A stretch of DNA of 64,000 nt from Streptomyces sp. ISL-36 (GTDB lineage: Bacteria > Actinomycetota > Actinomycetes > Streptomycetales > Streptomycetaceae). The stretch is from contig NZ_JAGGOS010000024.1 in the NCBI RefSeq assembly GCF_018614205.1, positions 1 to 64,000 of the forward strand, in the 5' to 3' direction. Of this stretch, positions 14,560 to 22,299 are shown one piece after another (positions within the stretch are counted from its first letter, which is position 1; the number at the start of each line of letters is the position of its first letter). The notes beneath the pieces were generated by a model that was not told the origin of the DNA, did no database searches, and saw only the letters and a program-made list of their open reading frames with translations. The position numbers and the translations under genes were made by a program.

Positions 14560-15603
14560 TCAGGCCTTGGGGCGCTTGGAGCCCTTGCGGCCGTCGGCGA
14601 AGGCCTCGAGCAGCTCGGCCGGCTCCGGCCGGGTTCCGCTGCCGAGGTAGCGGATGCCCTCGCCTTCCGGAGCGGTGCCGGTGTCCTGGCCGATCGGGTG
14701 GCGCCGGCTGGTGGCGGTGCGCCATCCGTACCGCTCGTCCCACACCAGCGCGGGCGCGGCCTGGCCGGCGGTGAGCGGGACGGCGGCCGCCAGGTGATCG
14801 CCTGCGAGTTGGCGCACCTCGACCTGAACCGGCTCGGCTACGCTGGCCTGGGCGAGGGCGTCGGCGACCTGCTGCAGGTACGGAAGGGCGCGTCGGGTGC
14901 GCAGTTCGGCCTCGGCGATGGTCGCGGCGCCGTGGTGGGTGACGGTGGGGTAGCCGAGGCGCTCGGCGGCCTCGACCGGGGTGAGCTCTGGAGTGGCCTC
15001 GACCAGGTCGGCGATGCGCCGGCCGCGGAGCTGCGCGAGGCCGGCCTGGGCGGTGGGGAACTTCGCGATGCCGAGGGTATCGGCGACTTCGTTGATCGTG
15101 ATCTGCGGGTTGGTGTCGAGCAGTTCGGCGATGCGCGGCAGGATCTGGTCGCGCGGGATCATGTCGCCGCTGCCGGTGCGGCGGCCGCCGCCGGCGCCCT
15201 TGCCGGGCCGGGCGGCCTTGTAGCCGCGGACGATGCGGCGCGGCCAGTGTTCCGTACCGTCCTGTTCGGGGACGAGGACGACGTGCTCGGCCAGCTTGGG
15301 GTCGCTCTTGTACTTGTTCCAGCTGGCCGGCGCCACGCCGAGCTCGGCGGCGGCCTCGTGGCGGTCCAGCAGATCCTCGTCGTCGTCGATCTCGGGCAGG
15401 GCCGGTACGGGCTGGCCGGCGTGGAAGGCCTTCGTCTGCTCGCTGTCCCACAGCAGCGCCCTCGAGGTGGGCGAGCTGATCGGGGCGGGGTGCCCTTCCT
15501 GGGTGTGGGGCTTCTTGTTGCGGAAGGTGCCGAGCGGCATGCCCAGCTGGGCGGCCAGGTCGGCCATGGTCTGTGCGTACTTCAGGCGTCCGGCGCGGAT
15601 CAT
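14560..15603 (-). CDS. DUF6292-type protein with multiple HTH-like segments
   Basis: 347 aa from the ATG at 15601-15603. N-terminal LKYAQTMADLAAQLGMPLGTF and central HEAAAELGVAPASWNKYK and INEVADTLGIAKF are HTH-like, suggesting a DNA-binding regulator. The C-terminal region (ALPYLQQVADALAQ, AAAVPLTAGQ, ALVWDERYGWRTA) matches the DUF6292 pattern common in Streptomyces accessory proteins. A tail rich in Lys/Arg follows. It converges on the polymerase-like gene, with only 13 bp between the stops. Confidence 0.65.
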   Translation of the reverse strand: MIRAGRLKYAQTMADLAAQLGMPLGTFRNKKPHTQEGHPAPISSPTSRALLWDSEQTKAFHAGQPVPALPEIDDDEDLLDRHEAAAELGVAPASWNKYKSDPKLAEHVVLVPEQDGTEHWPRRIVRGYKAARPGKGAGGGRRTGSGDMIPRDQILPRIAELLDTNPQITINEVADTLGIAKFPTAQAGLAQLRGRRIADLVEATPELTPVEAAERLGYPTVTHHGAATIAEAELRTRRALPYLQQVADALAQASVAEPVQVEVRQLAGDHLAAAVPLTAGQAAPALVWDERYGWRTATSRRHPIGQDTGTAPEGEGIRYLGSGTRPEPAELLEAFADGRKGSKRPKA

Positions 15604-15630
15604 CTTCTTCGTTTCTCCATCACGGTGCGG

Positions 15631-15656
15631 GCGGGGCGCCGGCGACGGCGCCCCGC
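15631..15656 (-). terminator. Intercistronic GC hairpin
   Basis: 11-bp stem (15631-15641 with 15646-15656, 4-nt loop) between the stop of the 16124 gene and the start of the DUF6292 gene. Same placement as the other intercistronic stems in the left block. Confidence 0.6.
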
Positions 15657-15668
15657 CCGGGGCGGGCG

Positions 15669-16124
15669 TCAGGCAGTTGAGGGGTCCGGCAGGCAGTTCG
15701 GCAGGCACGGCTCGCCGGGCTCCGCGCCGCATCCGTCGCAGCTGCGGGGGACGGCGTCGATGAGCGGCCGCAAGTAGGCGAGGGCGCCGGCGGCGTGGGT
15801 GAGGGGGACCAGGGCGGTGGCGGTGATGACGTACAGGGCGTGCGGGGCGCGGCGCGTGGTGTGGACGCGAATGCCGGCGGTTTCGCCCGGACCCGAGGCG
15901 AGGTCAGGCAGAACGAGGCCGTCGCAGTGCCACTGGACGGTGACGCCGGCGTCGGCCAGGTCACGGGCGAGCTCGGCGAGTTCGGCGGTCGCGGCCGCGG
16001 CGGTGGCCGGCCACGCAAGGCGCGCGCTGTCAGAGGCGGCGTGGCCTGCGGCGTCGATGACGGCGGGGGCCTCGAGCTCCTGGACGTGATGGTCGGCATC
16101 GCGCCGGGTGAGGTAGACGGGCAT
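15669..16124 (-). CDS. Hypothetical 151-aa protein with C-terminal Cys cluster
   Basis: ATG at 16122-16124 behind CAGGAG, directly after leader copy 8. Starts MPVYLTRRDADHHVQELEAP; the middle is mixed alpha/beta. The C-terminus has SCDGCGAEPGEPCLPNCL, a four- to five-Cys cluster that should bind zinc. No family recognised. Probably cotranscribed with the downstream DUF6292 regulator. Confidence 0.6.
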   Translation of the reverse strand: MPVYLTRRDADHHVQELEAPAVIDAAGHAASDSARLAWPATAAAATAELAELARDLADAGVTVQWHCDGLVLPDLASGPGETAGIRVHTTRRAPHALYVITATALVPLTHAAGALAYLRPLIDAVPRSCDGCGAEPGEPCLPNCLPDPSTA

Positions 16125-16142
16125 GGGCTGCTCCTGGTGTGA

Positions 16143-16208
16143 GGTGTGTTCGGTATCGGCGCGCTGCCACGACACGCCAACGAGACAACAATACCCCCTT
16201 TGCGTCAC
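16143..16208 (-). promoter_or_regulatory. Leader element copy 8
   Basis: Leftward: GTGA (16208-16205), TATTGT (16193-16188), hairpin 16181-16155 with stem GTTGGCGTG/CGCGCCGAT and loop CGTGGCA, then ACCGAACACAC. This stem has the most diverged sequence of the leftward copies and is still fully paired (with G-U pairs). Confidence 0.7.
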
Positions 16209-16432
16209 CGTCGGCAAGGAGGCGCGTACCCAAGGTGGCGCCGGGCGGATACACTCGCTAACGAGACCGCCTCTCGGGTTCTCCCGCGGAGTGTGTGTTT
16301 TCGGTTGGCCGGTGCCCTTGCCACCCGCTTCGGCGGATTGGGCGCCGGCCTTTTGCGTGCCCGCGAATCGCCAAGCCACCCCCCGTCACTCACCAGCTGG
16401 CAGCACGGCAGACATGCACCACACCCGCGATC

Positions 16433-16485
16433 GTGATATGTACATGGTATAGTTGTTTCATCGGGTCTGGCGGTTGGCCAGCGCA
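16433..16485 (+). promoter_or_regulatory. Variant leader element 9 in front of the zeta-toxin gene
   Basis: GTGA (16433-16436) and TATAGT (16448-16453) sit at the same spacing as in the other copies and are followed by TGTTTCAT, but the hairpin downstream (16467-16481, stem CTGGC/GCCAG, loop GGTTG) lacks the GTGGCA loop. The promoter half is thus shared and the RNA half is not. Confidence 0.55.
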
Positions 16486-16492
16486 CGACGAC

Positions 16493-16558
16493 ATGCACGA
16501 AGAGCACGACTTGCCGATCAGCAAGGAGACGCTCGTTGCCGCCCAGGAGAACCGGTGA
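16493..16558 (+). CDS. Putative 21-aa leader peptide upstream of zeta toxin
   Basis: ATG CAC GAA ... encodes MHEEHDLPISKETLVAAQEN plus R. Its TGA (16556-16558) overlaps the GTG start of the zeta gene (16555), the layout of translational coupling. There is no good ribosome site for this ORF, and the CAGGAG inside it serves the toxin start. It could be a leader peptide, a very small antitoxin, or chance; the overlap is the only support. Confidence 0.35.
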   Translation: MHEEHDLPISKETLVAAQENR

Positions 16559-18387
16559 GAGATAGGGACGTCGTATCGGTCATGCTGTCCGACGACGAAA
16601 GCCGCGACGTTCTGACCCGGGTGATCCTTCCGGCGTGGACGAAAGGCGCTGCCCGCCAGGACCGGCCGGTCGTCGTGATCGTCGCCGGTCAGCCGGGCGC
16701 AGGGAAGACCCAAGTCGCTGACCTCGTACAGGCGGTGCTGGACCGTCGCGGCGGCGCGGTGCGGATCGGCAGTGACCTGTACAAGGCCGCGCACCAGCAC
16801 TACGCCGAACTGCTGGCCGTCAATGTCCGCACGGCGGGGGTGAAGGTCCGGGCGGACACGCGCCGCTGGCAGGCCGCCGTCGAAGAGTACGTCCGCACTC
16901 ACGGTTTCGACGCAGTGGTGGAGTCGGCCCTGGCCGATCCCGCCGAGTTCCGTACGTCTGCTGGTGCGTACCGGCAGGCCGGCTCCCGCGTCGAGGTGGT
17001 GGCGGTGGCGACAGCGGAGGCGTGGAGCCAGCTCGGAATCCTGGACCGCTTCCTGTGCGAGGCGATCGACGGCGGCGGTCGGTACGTGTCGTGGGAGAAC
17101 CACGACACGTGCGCGAAGCAGATGCTTGCGACGCTCGCGGTCATCGAGGCCGAGCAGTTGGCGGACCGCATCACCGTCGTACGCCGCGACGGCACGGTGC
17201 TGTACGACAACGAGCTCATGGACGGGACGTGGCGTCGTCGGCCGGCGGCCGAGAAGGCGGTGGCGTACGAGCGGTCGCGGCCGTGGTCCGCGCGGGAGAC
17301 AGCCCTCTTCCGCCGGGAGCTGGCCCGGACCGACCAGCGTCTGCACCGCGAACTAACCTGCGAGGACCGGCGCCTGGCCGTCCAGCGGGATGCCGAGCGC
17401 GCTGCCGCCCTCGCGGAACCAGTACGACGCCTCGCCCAGCCGCGACGGCAGGCGCCGGGCGTGGACTATTACCGGCTGTCGGCCGACGAACACCGCTGGG
17501 TCTTCGACGAGCTGATCGCCCCGTCCTACCTGAACGGCATCATCCGCCGGGACGACCCGCGGGCCGTCTACGTACTGGGCCAGCCGGGCGCGGGGAAGCT
17601 GCTGGCGGCCAGGATGGTCAGGCGGGCCATGCGGCCGGGGACGGTCCACCTGGTGGGCGATGACTTCAAGGCGTCGCATCCGGACTACTTCCAGCTGCTG
17701 AGGGACGATCCCCGCAACGCGGGCGCGGCGATCCGGACGGACTACCGGGCCTGGTTCGCCGAGGCCGAGGCGTACGTGCGGGTCCGGCGCGGTGACGTGC
17801 TCATCGAGGGCGCGCCGGGCAGCGTGAAGGAGTTCCTGGGCAGTGCGCTGCCGTTCGCGACCGGCGGCTATCCGGTCGAGCTGGTGGTCCTGGCCGTGCG
17901 GGAGGCCGACAGCCGGCTGGCGACGGCGCTGCGGTATGCCCGTGCCCTGCAGATCGGGGGCAACGGCCGGTTCACCTCCCGAGCGGGGCACGACCAGTGC
18001 TTCCGCGCTCTGGCCGACGTCGTGGAGCTCGCGCAGACGCATCCGGCGATCACGGCCGTGACGGTAATCCGGCGGGACGGCGAGGCCCTGCTGCGCCACG
18101 AGGCCGGCGGCGGCGCGCCGGTGTCGTGGGCGCTGGCGGCGGAGCGGCAGCGGCCCTACACCGACCAGGAGGCCGCCCAGTTCCTCCGACTCCATCACGC
18201 GCTGCGCCTGGCGCTGCCCCAGCACCGCCGTGAGCTGGACGAGATCGCCGCGCTGGCAAGGCCGTTGATGCCCGCGCGGGTGCAGCCGGCCCGGATCGAC
18301 CGGCCGCACCCGCCCGTCTGGCCGCTCCCCGTGCTGAGGACGGCCCCGGGCTACGACTCGTTGAGTTCCTTCAGCCGCGCGGCGTAG
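16555..18387 (+). CDS. Tandem zeta-toxin-like kinase (two P-loop domains)
   Basis: 610 aa from a GTG with CAGGAG upstream. Two zeta-type kinase halves: domain 1 (residues ~15-240) has VVVIVAGQPGAGKTQVADL and RIGSDLYKAAHQHY; domain 2 (~315-560) has VYVLGQPGAGKLLAARM and LVGDDFKASHPDYFQLL, VLIEGAPGSVKEF. The second Walker A lacks the Ser/Thr after GK, but domain 2 keeps the better D-D-F-K-x-x-H-P-x-Y substrate motif. Zeta toxins phosphorylate UDP-sugars or related substrates and block growth. No classic epsilon antitoxin precedes it. Confidence 0.8.
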   Translation: MRDRDVVSVMLSDDESRDVLTRVILPAWTKGAARQDRPVVVIVAGQPGAGKTQVADLVQAVLDRRGGAVRIGSDLYKAAHQHYAELLAVNVRTAGVKVRADTRRWQAAVEEYVRTHGFDAVVESALADPAEFRTSAGAYRQAGSRVEVVAVATAEAWSQLGILDRFLCEAIDGGGRYVSWENHDTCAKQMLATLAVIEAEQLADRITVVRRDGTVLYDNELMDGTWRRRPAAEKAVAYERSRPWSARETALFRRELARTDQRLHRELTCEDRRLAVQRDAERAAALAEPVRRLAQPRRQAPGVDYYRLSADEHRWVFDELIAPSYLNGIIRRDDPRAVYVLGQPGAGKLLAARMVRRAMRPGTVHLVGDDFKASHPDYFQLLRDDPRNAGAAIRTDYRAWFAEAEAYVRVRRGDVLIEGAPGSVKEFLGSALPFATGGYPVELVVLAVREADSRLATALRYARALQIGGNGRFTSRAGHDQCFRALADVVELAQTHPAITAVTVIRRDGEALLRHEAGGGAPVSWALAAERQRPYTDQEAAQFLRLHHALRLALPQHRRELDEIAALARPLMPARVQPARIDRPHPPVWPLPVLRTAPGYDSLSSFSRAA

Positions 18388-18626
18388 AGGGCAGCGATCC
18401 GGGCCGTCTCCTGCGGGTCGGCCGTGCCCAGCCGCTGCTGGTCGTCCAGCGCGGCCTGCCGGCCTGCCTTCAGCTCCTCGATCCGGTCCTCGTCGGGCAC
18501 CGGGGAGCGACGCTCCGTGGCGAGCTGGGTGTTGTACCAGGTCACCACGTCCCGGACGATGTCCGCCGCCTGCAGTTCATCGCCGCCTTCCAGCTGGGAG
18601 AAGTCGCGGTTGGGGGTGTCGGACAC
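18351..18626 (-). CDS. Hypothetical 91-aa charged protein convergent with zeta toxin
   Basis: GTG start at 18624-18626 with AAAGGCGG eight bases upstream; an ATG at 18668 is an alternative but has its ribosome site too close and an AT-rich, non-coding-like lead. Sequence (SDTPNRDFSQLEGGDELQAA ... AALYAARLKELNES) is helical and acidic. The 3' end overlaps the zeta gene by 37 bp tail to tail, so antisense interference between the messages is possible. Its pairing with the toxin makes it an antitoxin candidate, unproven. Confidence 0.6.
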   Translation of the reverse strand: MSDTPNRDFSQLEGGDELQAADIVRDVVTWYNTQLATERRSPVPDEDRIEELKAGRQAALDDQQRLGTADPQETARIAALYAARLKELNES

Positions 18627-18827
18627 GGCAGTACCGCCTTTGTGTTGATCTTGATGTGAAACGGCCATTGTCTCCCTGGCCGAATTCGGTGGCCCAGTGC
18701 CGCGACGCGCCACGATCGGCGGGCGGGGCTCCTGCGCACGTCACAGCATCCGGGGGATGCTTCCCTCAAGGGGGCTCGCTCCGGCATAGGTTGGGCCCAG
18801 GTGATCATCGTTTTTCGGGGGTTGGGC

Positions 18828-21503
18828 GTGGCAGGTCGGGATCTCAGGGCGTTGTTCAGTACGAATGACCGCGGCCTGTCGACGGCGGAGGCGTTCACGA
18901 ACCGCCAGTTTCAGTGGGAGTTGGTGGGTGCCGCGCTCGCCGAGCACCTGCGGCGCACCGCTGACCCCGCCTTCGACGCCGAGGACCTCGAGGCCCCGCG
19001 TGACAATCTGCAGGTGTTCCATGGAGTCGGTGGCATCGGCAAGACGACGCTGTCCCGCAAGCTGGAGGCCGCACTGGCCGGTGCTGAGCACCGGCCTGCC
19101 CAGTGGGGGGAGCCCACCTGGTCCGGTGAGCGGATCCTGCCCGTACGAATCGACCTGGCCCGCTCCGCCGGCACCGACTTCGAGCAGGTCGTGCTGACGA
19201 TCCGGGCCGCGCTCGCAGAGCTCGGCCGGCCGCTGCCCGCTTTCGATCTGGCGCTACGGCGTTACTGGGAGCAGCAGCACCCGGGCGAGCCTTTGGAGGA
19301 GTACCTGCGCCGCGGCGGCCTGGCCGGCCGGTTCGGCAAGGCGATGCCGCAGCAGATGCAGTCCGCGCTCGCGGACGTCGCCCAGGCGCTGCTGCTGCCG
19401 GGCAGCGTCGGCACGGCGGTCGGTGCGGTGACCGGCTCCCTCGTGCGGGCGCTGCGCGAGCGCCGGCAGACCGTCCGGGCGCTCGCCGGATGCGCGCGGC
19501 TCGCCGACCTGCTGGAAGCTGAGCCGGACCTGGAGGCGCTCTCCTTCTACCCGCACCTGCTGGCCTGGGAGCTGGCGCAGCTCCCGGCGGACAAGAAGGT
19601 GACGCCGGTGATCCTGCTGGACACCTTCGAGGACGTCGGGGACCGCACCCACCGGGACCTGGAGCGCCTGCTGCAGCGGGTGGTGTGGCTCATGCCTAAT
19701 GCCTTCTTCGTCATCACCGGCCGCTCCCGCCTGCAGTGGGCGGACTCCGCTCTCCAGGGCCAACTCGACTACACCGGGCCCGTCGCCTGGCCCGGCCTGG
19801 TCGCGCACGACATCCCAGGTGCCCGCACCGCATCCGCGCTCGCCGGCCGCGGCCGCAGGCGGCAGGTGCTGATCGGCGACTTCTCCCCCGAGGACTGCGA
19901 CGACTACCTCGCCCGCCGGCTCGCCCGCGACGGACAGCCGCTTATCGGGGGTGAGATCCGCCAGGTCATCACCGACCGGTCCCACGGCCTGCCGCTCTAC
20001 CTTGACCTGTCGGTGATGCGGTTCCTGGAAATCCGCCGTACGGGCCGTGACCCGCAGCCGGCCGACTTCGACCACGACTTCCCGGCCCTGATCGCCCGCA
20101 CCTTGTCCGACCTCACACCGGATGAGCGTCATGTCCTGCGCTCGGTCGCGCTGCTGGACGCCTTCGACCTCGCCCTGGCAACCCGAGCGGCGGGCATGAC
20201 CCACGAGGCGCCGGCGATGCGGCTGATCGAGCGGCCTTTCGTCCGAGAGCAGCCCTTCGGGCTGTGGCCGTACCACCTGCACGGCCTCATCCGCTCCACC
20301 GTCAAAGGCGCTGACGACCAGGCCGATGACCGCTGGTCCCCGCGCGACTGGCAGCAGGCCGCCGAACGGGCCCTCGAAGCGCTCGGCGGGCAGTGGGCCG
20401 CCGGCTCCGGGCGGGACCGGGTGCTGCTGGTCGGGTGTCTCCGCCAAGGCCTCGCCCTTGCCCGCGACTTCCGGCTCGACCTGGACTGGCTCGCCGGCGC
20501 GGCATGGAGCTACGTCAGCGACTCCGTGTGGGAGCCCATCGCCCCACCCGCCCGGCCAGACACTGAGAGGTCGGAGACCGCGGCCGACGCCCTGGTCGAA
20601 CTGCTCAGCGCGCTCGCCCGCCGCCAGCACGAGCACCGCACCGTCACCGCCGACCGGCTCACCACCGTCGTCAACACCGGACTGCTGCCCACCGACCTGC
20701 ACGAGATGGCCGTCTACTACCTCGCCAAGGCCCAGCGCGACATCGGCCGCTCCGACGACTCCCGGCAAGGAATGCAGCTCGTCGCCGACGGCGGCGGCCG
20801 CCTCGCCCCCGCCGCCCGGCGCGGCCTGGCCCACCTCGCCCGCCTCGCCGGCGACTTCCCCACCACGTACGACGTCGCGCAGACCCTCGGCTGGGAAGGC
20901 CGCCACCACCGCGTCGAAGGCGACATCCTCTGGCCCCACGGCGACATGGAACGCGCGGCCGCCGCATATGAAGCCGCCCGCGATGAGGCCGAACAGCACA
21001 ATGTCGCGGGCGAGCGCGCCACCAGCCAGGCCCAGCGCGCCTTCGTCCTGGCCTTCACCGACCCGAACGCCGCCGACGACGAACTCCACCTTGCCGAACA
21101 GCTGCTGACCGGGCTCGACCTCCGCGCCACCGCCCTGACCACGAAGATCGCTGCCCTCGTCCGAGACGCCGGGGCAATCAGCAGCCTCGAGCCCGTACGC
21201 CTGCTCCGCACCGAAATCAGCAACGCCGGCCTGACAGCCGCCGAAGCCGCGCTGGAACTGGCCCTGTGCTTCCACCACGCCGTCCACAACGACTACGACA
21301 AGCTCAGCGCTGCGATCTCACGGCTGCAAAACCTCACTCGCGGCGGCGACTACGCGTACTACGTCGACATCGCCCACTTCATGGCCGACCGCTCTCTCAG
21401 CGGTGACTCCGCGGCACGGTGGCTGGACGGCGAGCAGCGCACCCGCCGCCGATGGCGGACGCTGGTCACCGCACGGCGCGAGTACCTGCACAACGCGCGC
21501 TGA
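18828..21503 (+). CDS. STAND-type NTPase with helical repeat C-terminus
   Basis: About 891 aa (a GTG at 18801 would add nine residues). After a 65-residue N-terminal segment come FHGVGGIGKTTLSRKLE (Walker A), VTPVILLDTFEDV (Walker B), FFVITGRSRLQW (sensor-like) and a winged-helix-like part, then TPR-like helical pairs (YYLAKAQRDIGRSDDS, LARLAGDFPTTYDVAQ, AYEAARDEAEQHN). This order is that of STAND signalling ATPases, which in bacteria include regulators and anti-phage sensors. No obvious effector domain is fused, so an effector would have to be separate. Ends at a good terminator. Confidence 0.75.
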   Translation: MAGRDLRALFSTNDRGLSTAEAFTNRQFQWELVGAALAEHLRRTADPAFDAEDLEAPRDNLQVFHGVGGIGKTTLSRKLEAALAGAEHRPAQWGEPTWSGERILPVRIDLARSAGTDFEQVVLTIRAALAELGRPLPAFDLALRRYWEQQHPGEPLEEYLRRGGLAGRFGKAMPQQMQSALADVAQALLLPGSVGTAVGAVTGSLVRALRERRQTVRALAGCARLADLLEAEPDLEALSFYPHLLAWELAQLPADKKVTPVILLDTFEDVGDRTHRDLERLLQRVVWLMPNAFFVITGRSRLQWADSALQGQLDYTGPVAWPGLVAHDIPGARTASALAGRGRRRQVLIGDFSPEDCDDYLARRLARDGQPLIGGEIRQVITDRSHGLPLYLDLSVMRFLEIRRTGRDPQPADFDHDFPALIARTLSDLTPDERHVLRSVALLDAFDLALATRAAGMTHEAPAMRLIERPFVREQPFGLWPYHLHGLIRSTVKGADDQADDRWSPRDWQQAAERALEALGGQWAAGSGRDRVLLVGCLRQGLALARDFRLDLDWLAGAAWSYVSDSVWEPIAPPARPDTERSETAADALVELLSALARRQHEHRTVTADRLTTVVNTGLLPTDLHEMAVYYLAKAQRDIGRSDDSRQGMQLVADGGGRLAPAARRGLAHLARLAGDFPTTYDVAQTLGWEGRHHRVEGDILWPHGDMERAAAAYEAARDEAEQHNVAGERATSQAQRAFVLAFTDPNAADDELHLAEQLLTGLDLRATALTTKIAALVRDAGAISSLEPVRLLRTEISNAGLTAAEAALELALCFHHAVHNDYDKLSAAISRLQNLTRGGDYAYYVDIAHFMADRSLSGDSAARWLDGEQRTRRRWRTLVTARREYLHNAR

Positions 21504-21513
21504 GAAGGAAGCC

Positions 21514-21542
21514 GGCGGCCGCTTCCAGTGGAAACGGCCGCC
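21514..21542 (+). terminator. Terminator after the STAND gene
   Basis: 8-bp arms GGCGGCCG (21514-21521) and CGGCCGCC (21535-21542) around a partly paired 13-nt loop, 10 bp past the stop. It also faces the convergent PIN gene and may serve both. Confidence 0.65.
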
Positions 21543-21580
21543 GTTCCTGCGATGTGCGCCGGCGTCTGGATGCGACGCGC

Positions 21581-21955
21581 TCAGGTGGGATTCAGCGGGG
21601 TGATGCCCGTTCCCGCGTACAGCTCCGGCTCAAGTGACAAAACCGTGAGCGGCTCACCCGCCTTGACCGCCTGCCAGGCGATCGCCGCGGCGTGAGCCAC
21701 CGGCCAGTCCACGCTTCTCCAGTCCATCGCATCGACGGCGTGCGCTGTGCTGAAGGGGACGTTCTCCGTGAACCGCAGCGACGCGGCGTGCTTGCCCGCT
21801 CCTGCAACCTGACGCTCGGCAGCGAGAACGGACAGCGACGGAACCAGGACGCGACCGGTGCCGCGCGAGGCCTCGATGTACAGGCCGGTGAAGAACGGGT
21901 CCGCCCGATAGAGGGCGGTCAACGCGGTGTGGTCCAGGACGGCCGTCAGATTCAC
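21581..21955 (-). CDS. PIN-like toxin of a type II TA pair
   Basis: 124 aa, GTG start overlapping the antitoxin stop by four bases. Residues 1-20 MNLTAVLDHTALTALYRADP give the first Asp; VPSLSVLAAERQVAG supplies the Glu position; VDWPVAHAAAIAWQ and VLSLEPELY fit later PIN helices and strands. PIN toxins are Mg-dependent RNases. The second conserved acidic cluster is less clear than in canonical VapC (no plain D-A-x-I), so activity is probable but not certain. Classic antitoxin-first operon. Confidence 0.7.
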   Translation of the reverse strand: MNLTAVLDHTALTALYRADPFFTGLYIEASRGTGRVLVPSLSVLAAERQVAGAGKHAASLRFTENVPFSTAHAVDAMDWRSVDWPVAHAAAIAWQAVKAGEPLTVLSLEPELYAGTGITPLNPT

Positions 21956-22206
21956 GCGGCGGCGCTGCCCTGATGGGCGCGGATCTTCGCCCAGGCGTCT
22001 TGGCCGGCCTGCTCGACCTGCTCGGTGTACTCGACGCCGAGCTCGGAAGCGGCCTCGATGGCGCGCTGCTCCCGCTCGGTTTCCGTGAGCTCACGGGTGG
22101 CGAGCTCCTCCAGCAGCTCCGTGATGGTGGTGCCGCGCTCGTCGGCAAGGGTGCGCAGCCGGTCGCGCACGGCCTCGCTGGTCTTGATGCTCGTCGGCTT
22201 ACTCAT
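21952..22206 (-). CDS. Ribbon-helix-helix antitoxin
   Basis: 84 aa from the ATG at 22204-22206. MSKPTSIKTSEAVRDRLRTL gives the N-terminal beta strand and first helix, ERGTTITELLEELATREL the second helix: a standard RHH DNA-binding unit. The C-terminal half (EREQRAIEAASELGVEYTEQ) is the acidic toxin-binding tail. It should dimerise on the palindrome at 22215-22231, which lies just upstream of its start, giving autoregulation. Confidence 0.8.
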   Translation of the reverse strand: MSKPTSIKTSEAVRDRLRTLADERGTTITELLEELATRELTETEREQRAIEAASELGVEYTEQVEQAGQDAWAKIRAHQGSAAA

Positions 22207-22214
22207 GCCGACGA

Positions 22215-22231
22215 TTCTACCGCCGGTAGAA
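22215..22231 (-). promoter_or_regulatory. Operator palindrome of the RHH/PIN module
   Basis: TTCTACCG-C-CGGTAGAA, a perfect 17-bp palindrome nine bases upstream of the antitoxin start. The pair of TACC/GGTA half-sites is typical for RHH dimers. Its closeness to the start suggests it overlaps the transcription start or leader. Confidence 0.8.
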
Positions 22232-22299
22232 CTCATCGGACTGCCCTCTGAACCTGTTGGCAGAGTGGCGATCGAACCTCTCGGTGAACCTGACGCGTC

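Noticed and set aside
14551..15777. Plus-strand 408-codon frame opposite the DUF6292 gene
   Set aside because: Gly/Ala/Val-rich shadow without recognisable fold; the minus strand gives HTH and DUF6292 features.
16260..16345. A tenth leader element (TGTTTTCGGTTGGCC ... TTGCCACC)
   Set aside because: It contains pieces resembling the tail and loop, but the arms do not pair well and no -10 box or downstream gene is correctly placed; perhaps a decayed copy.
19254..21287. A 677-codon open frame on the minus strand across the STAND gene
   Set aside because: It is a GC-driven antisense shadow: Gly/Val/Glu-rich with no domain, while the plus strand carries Walker motifs and protein-like composition.
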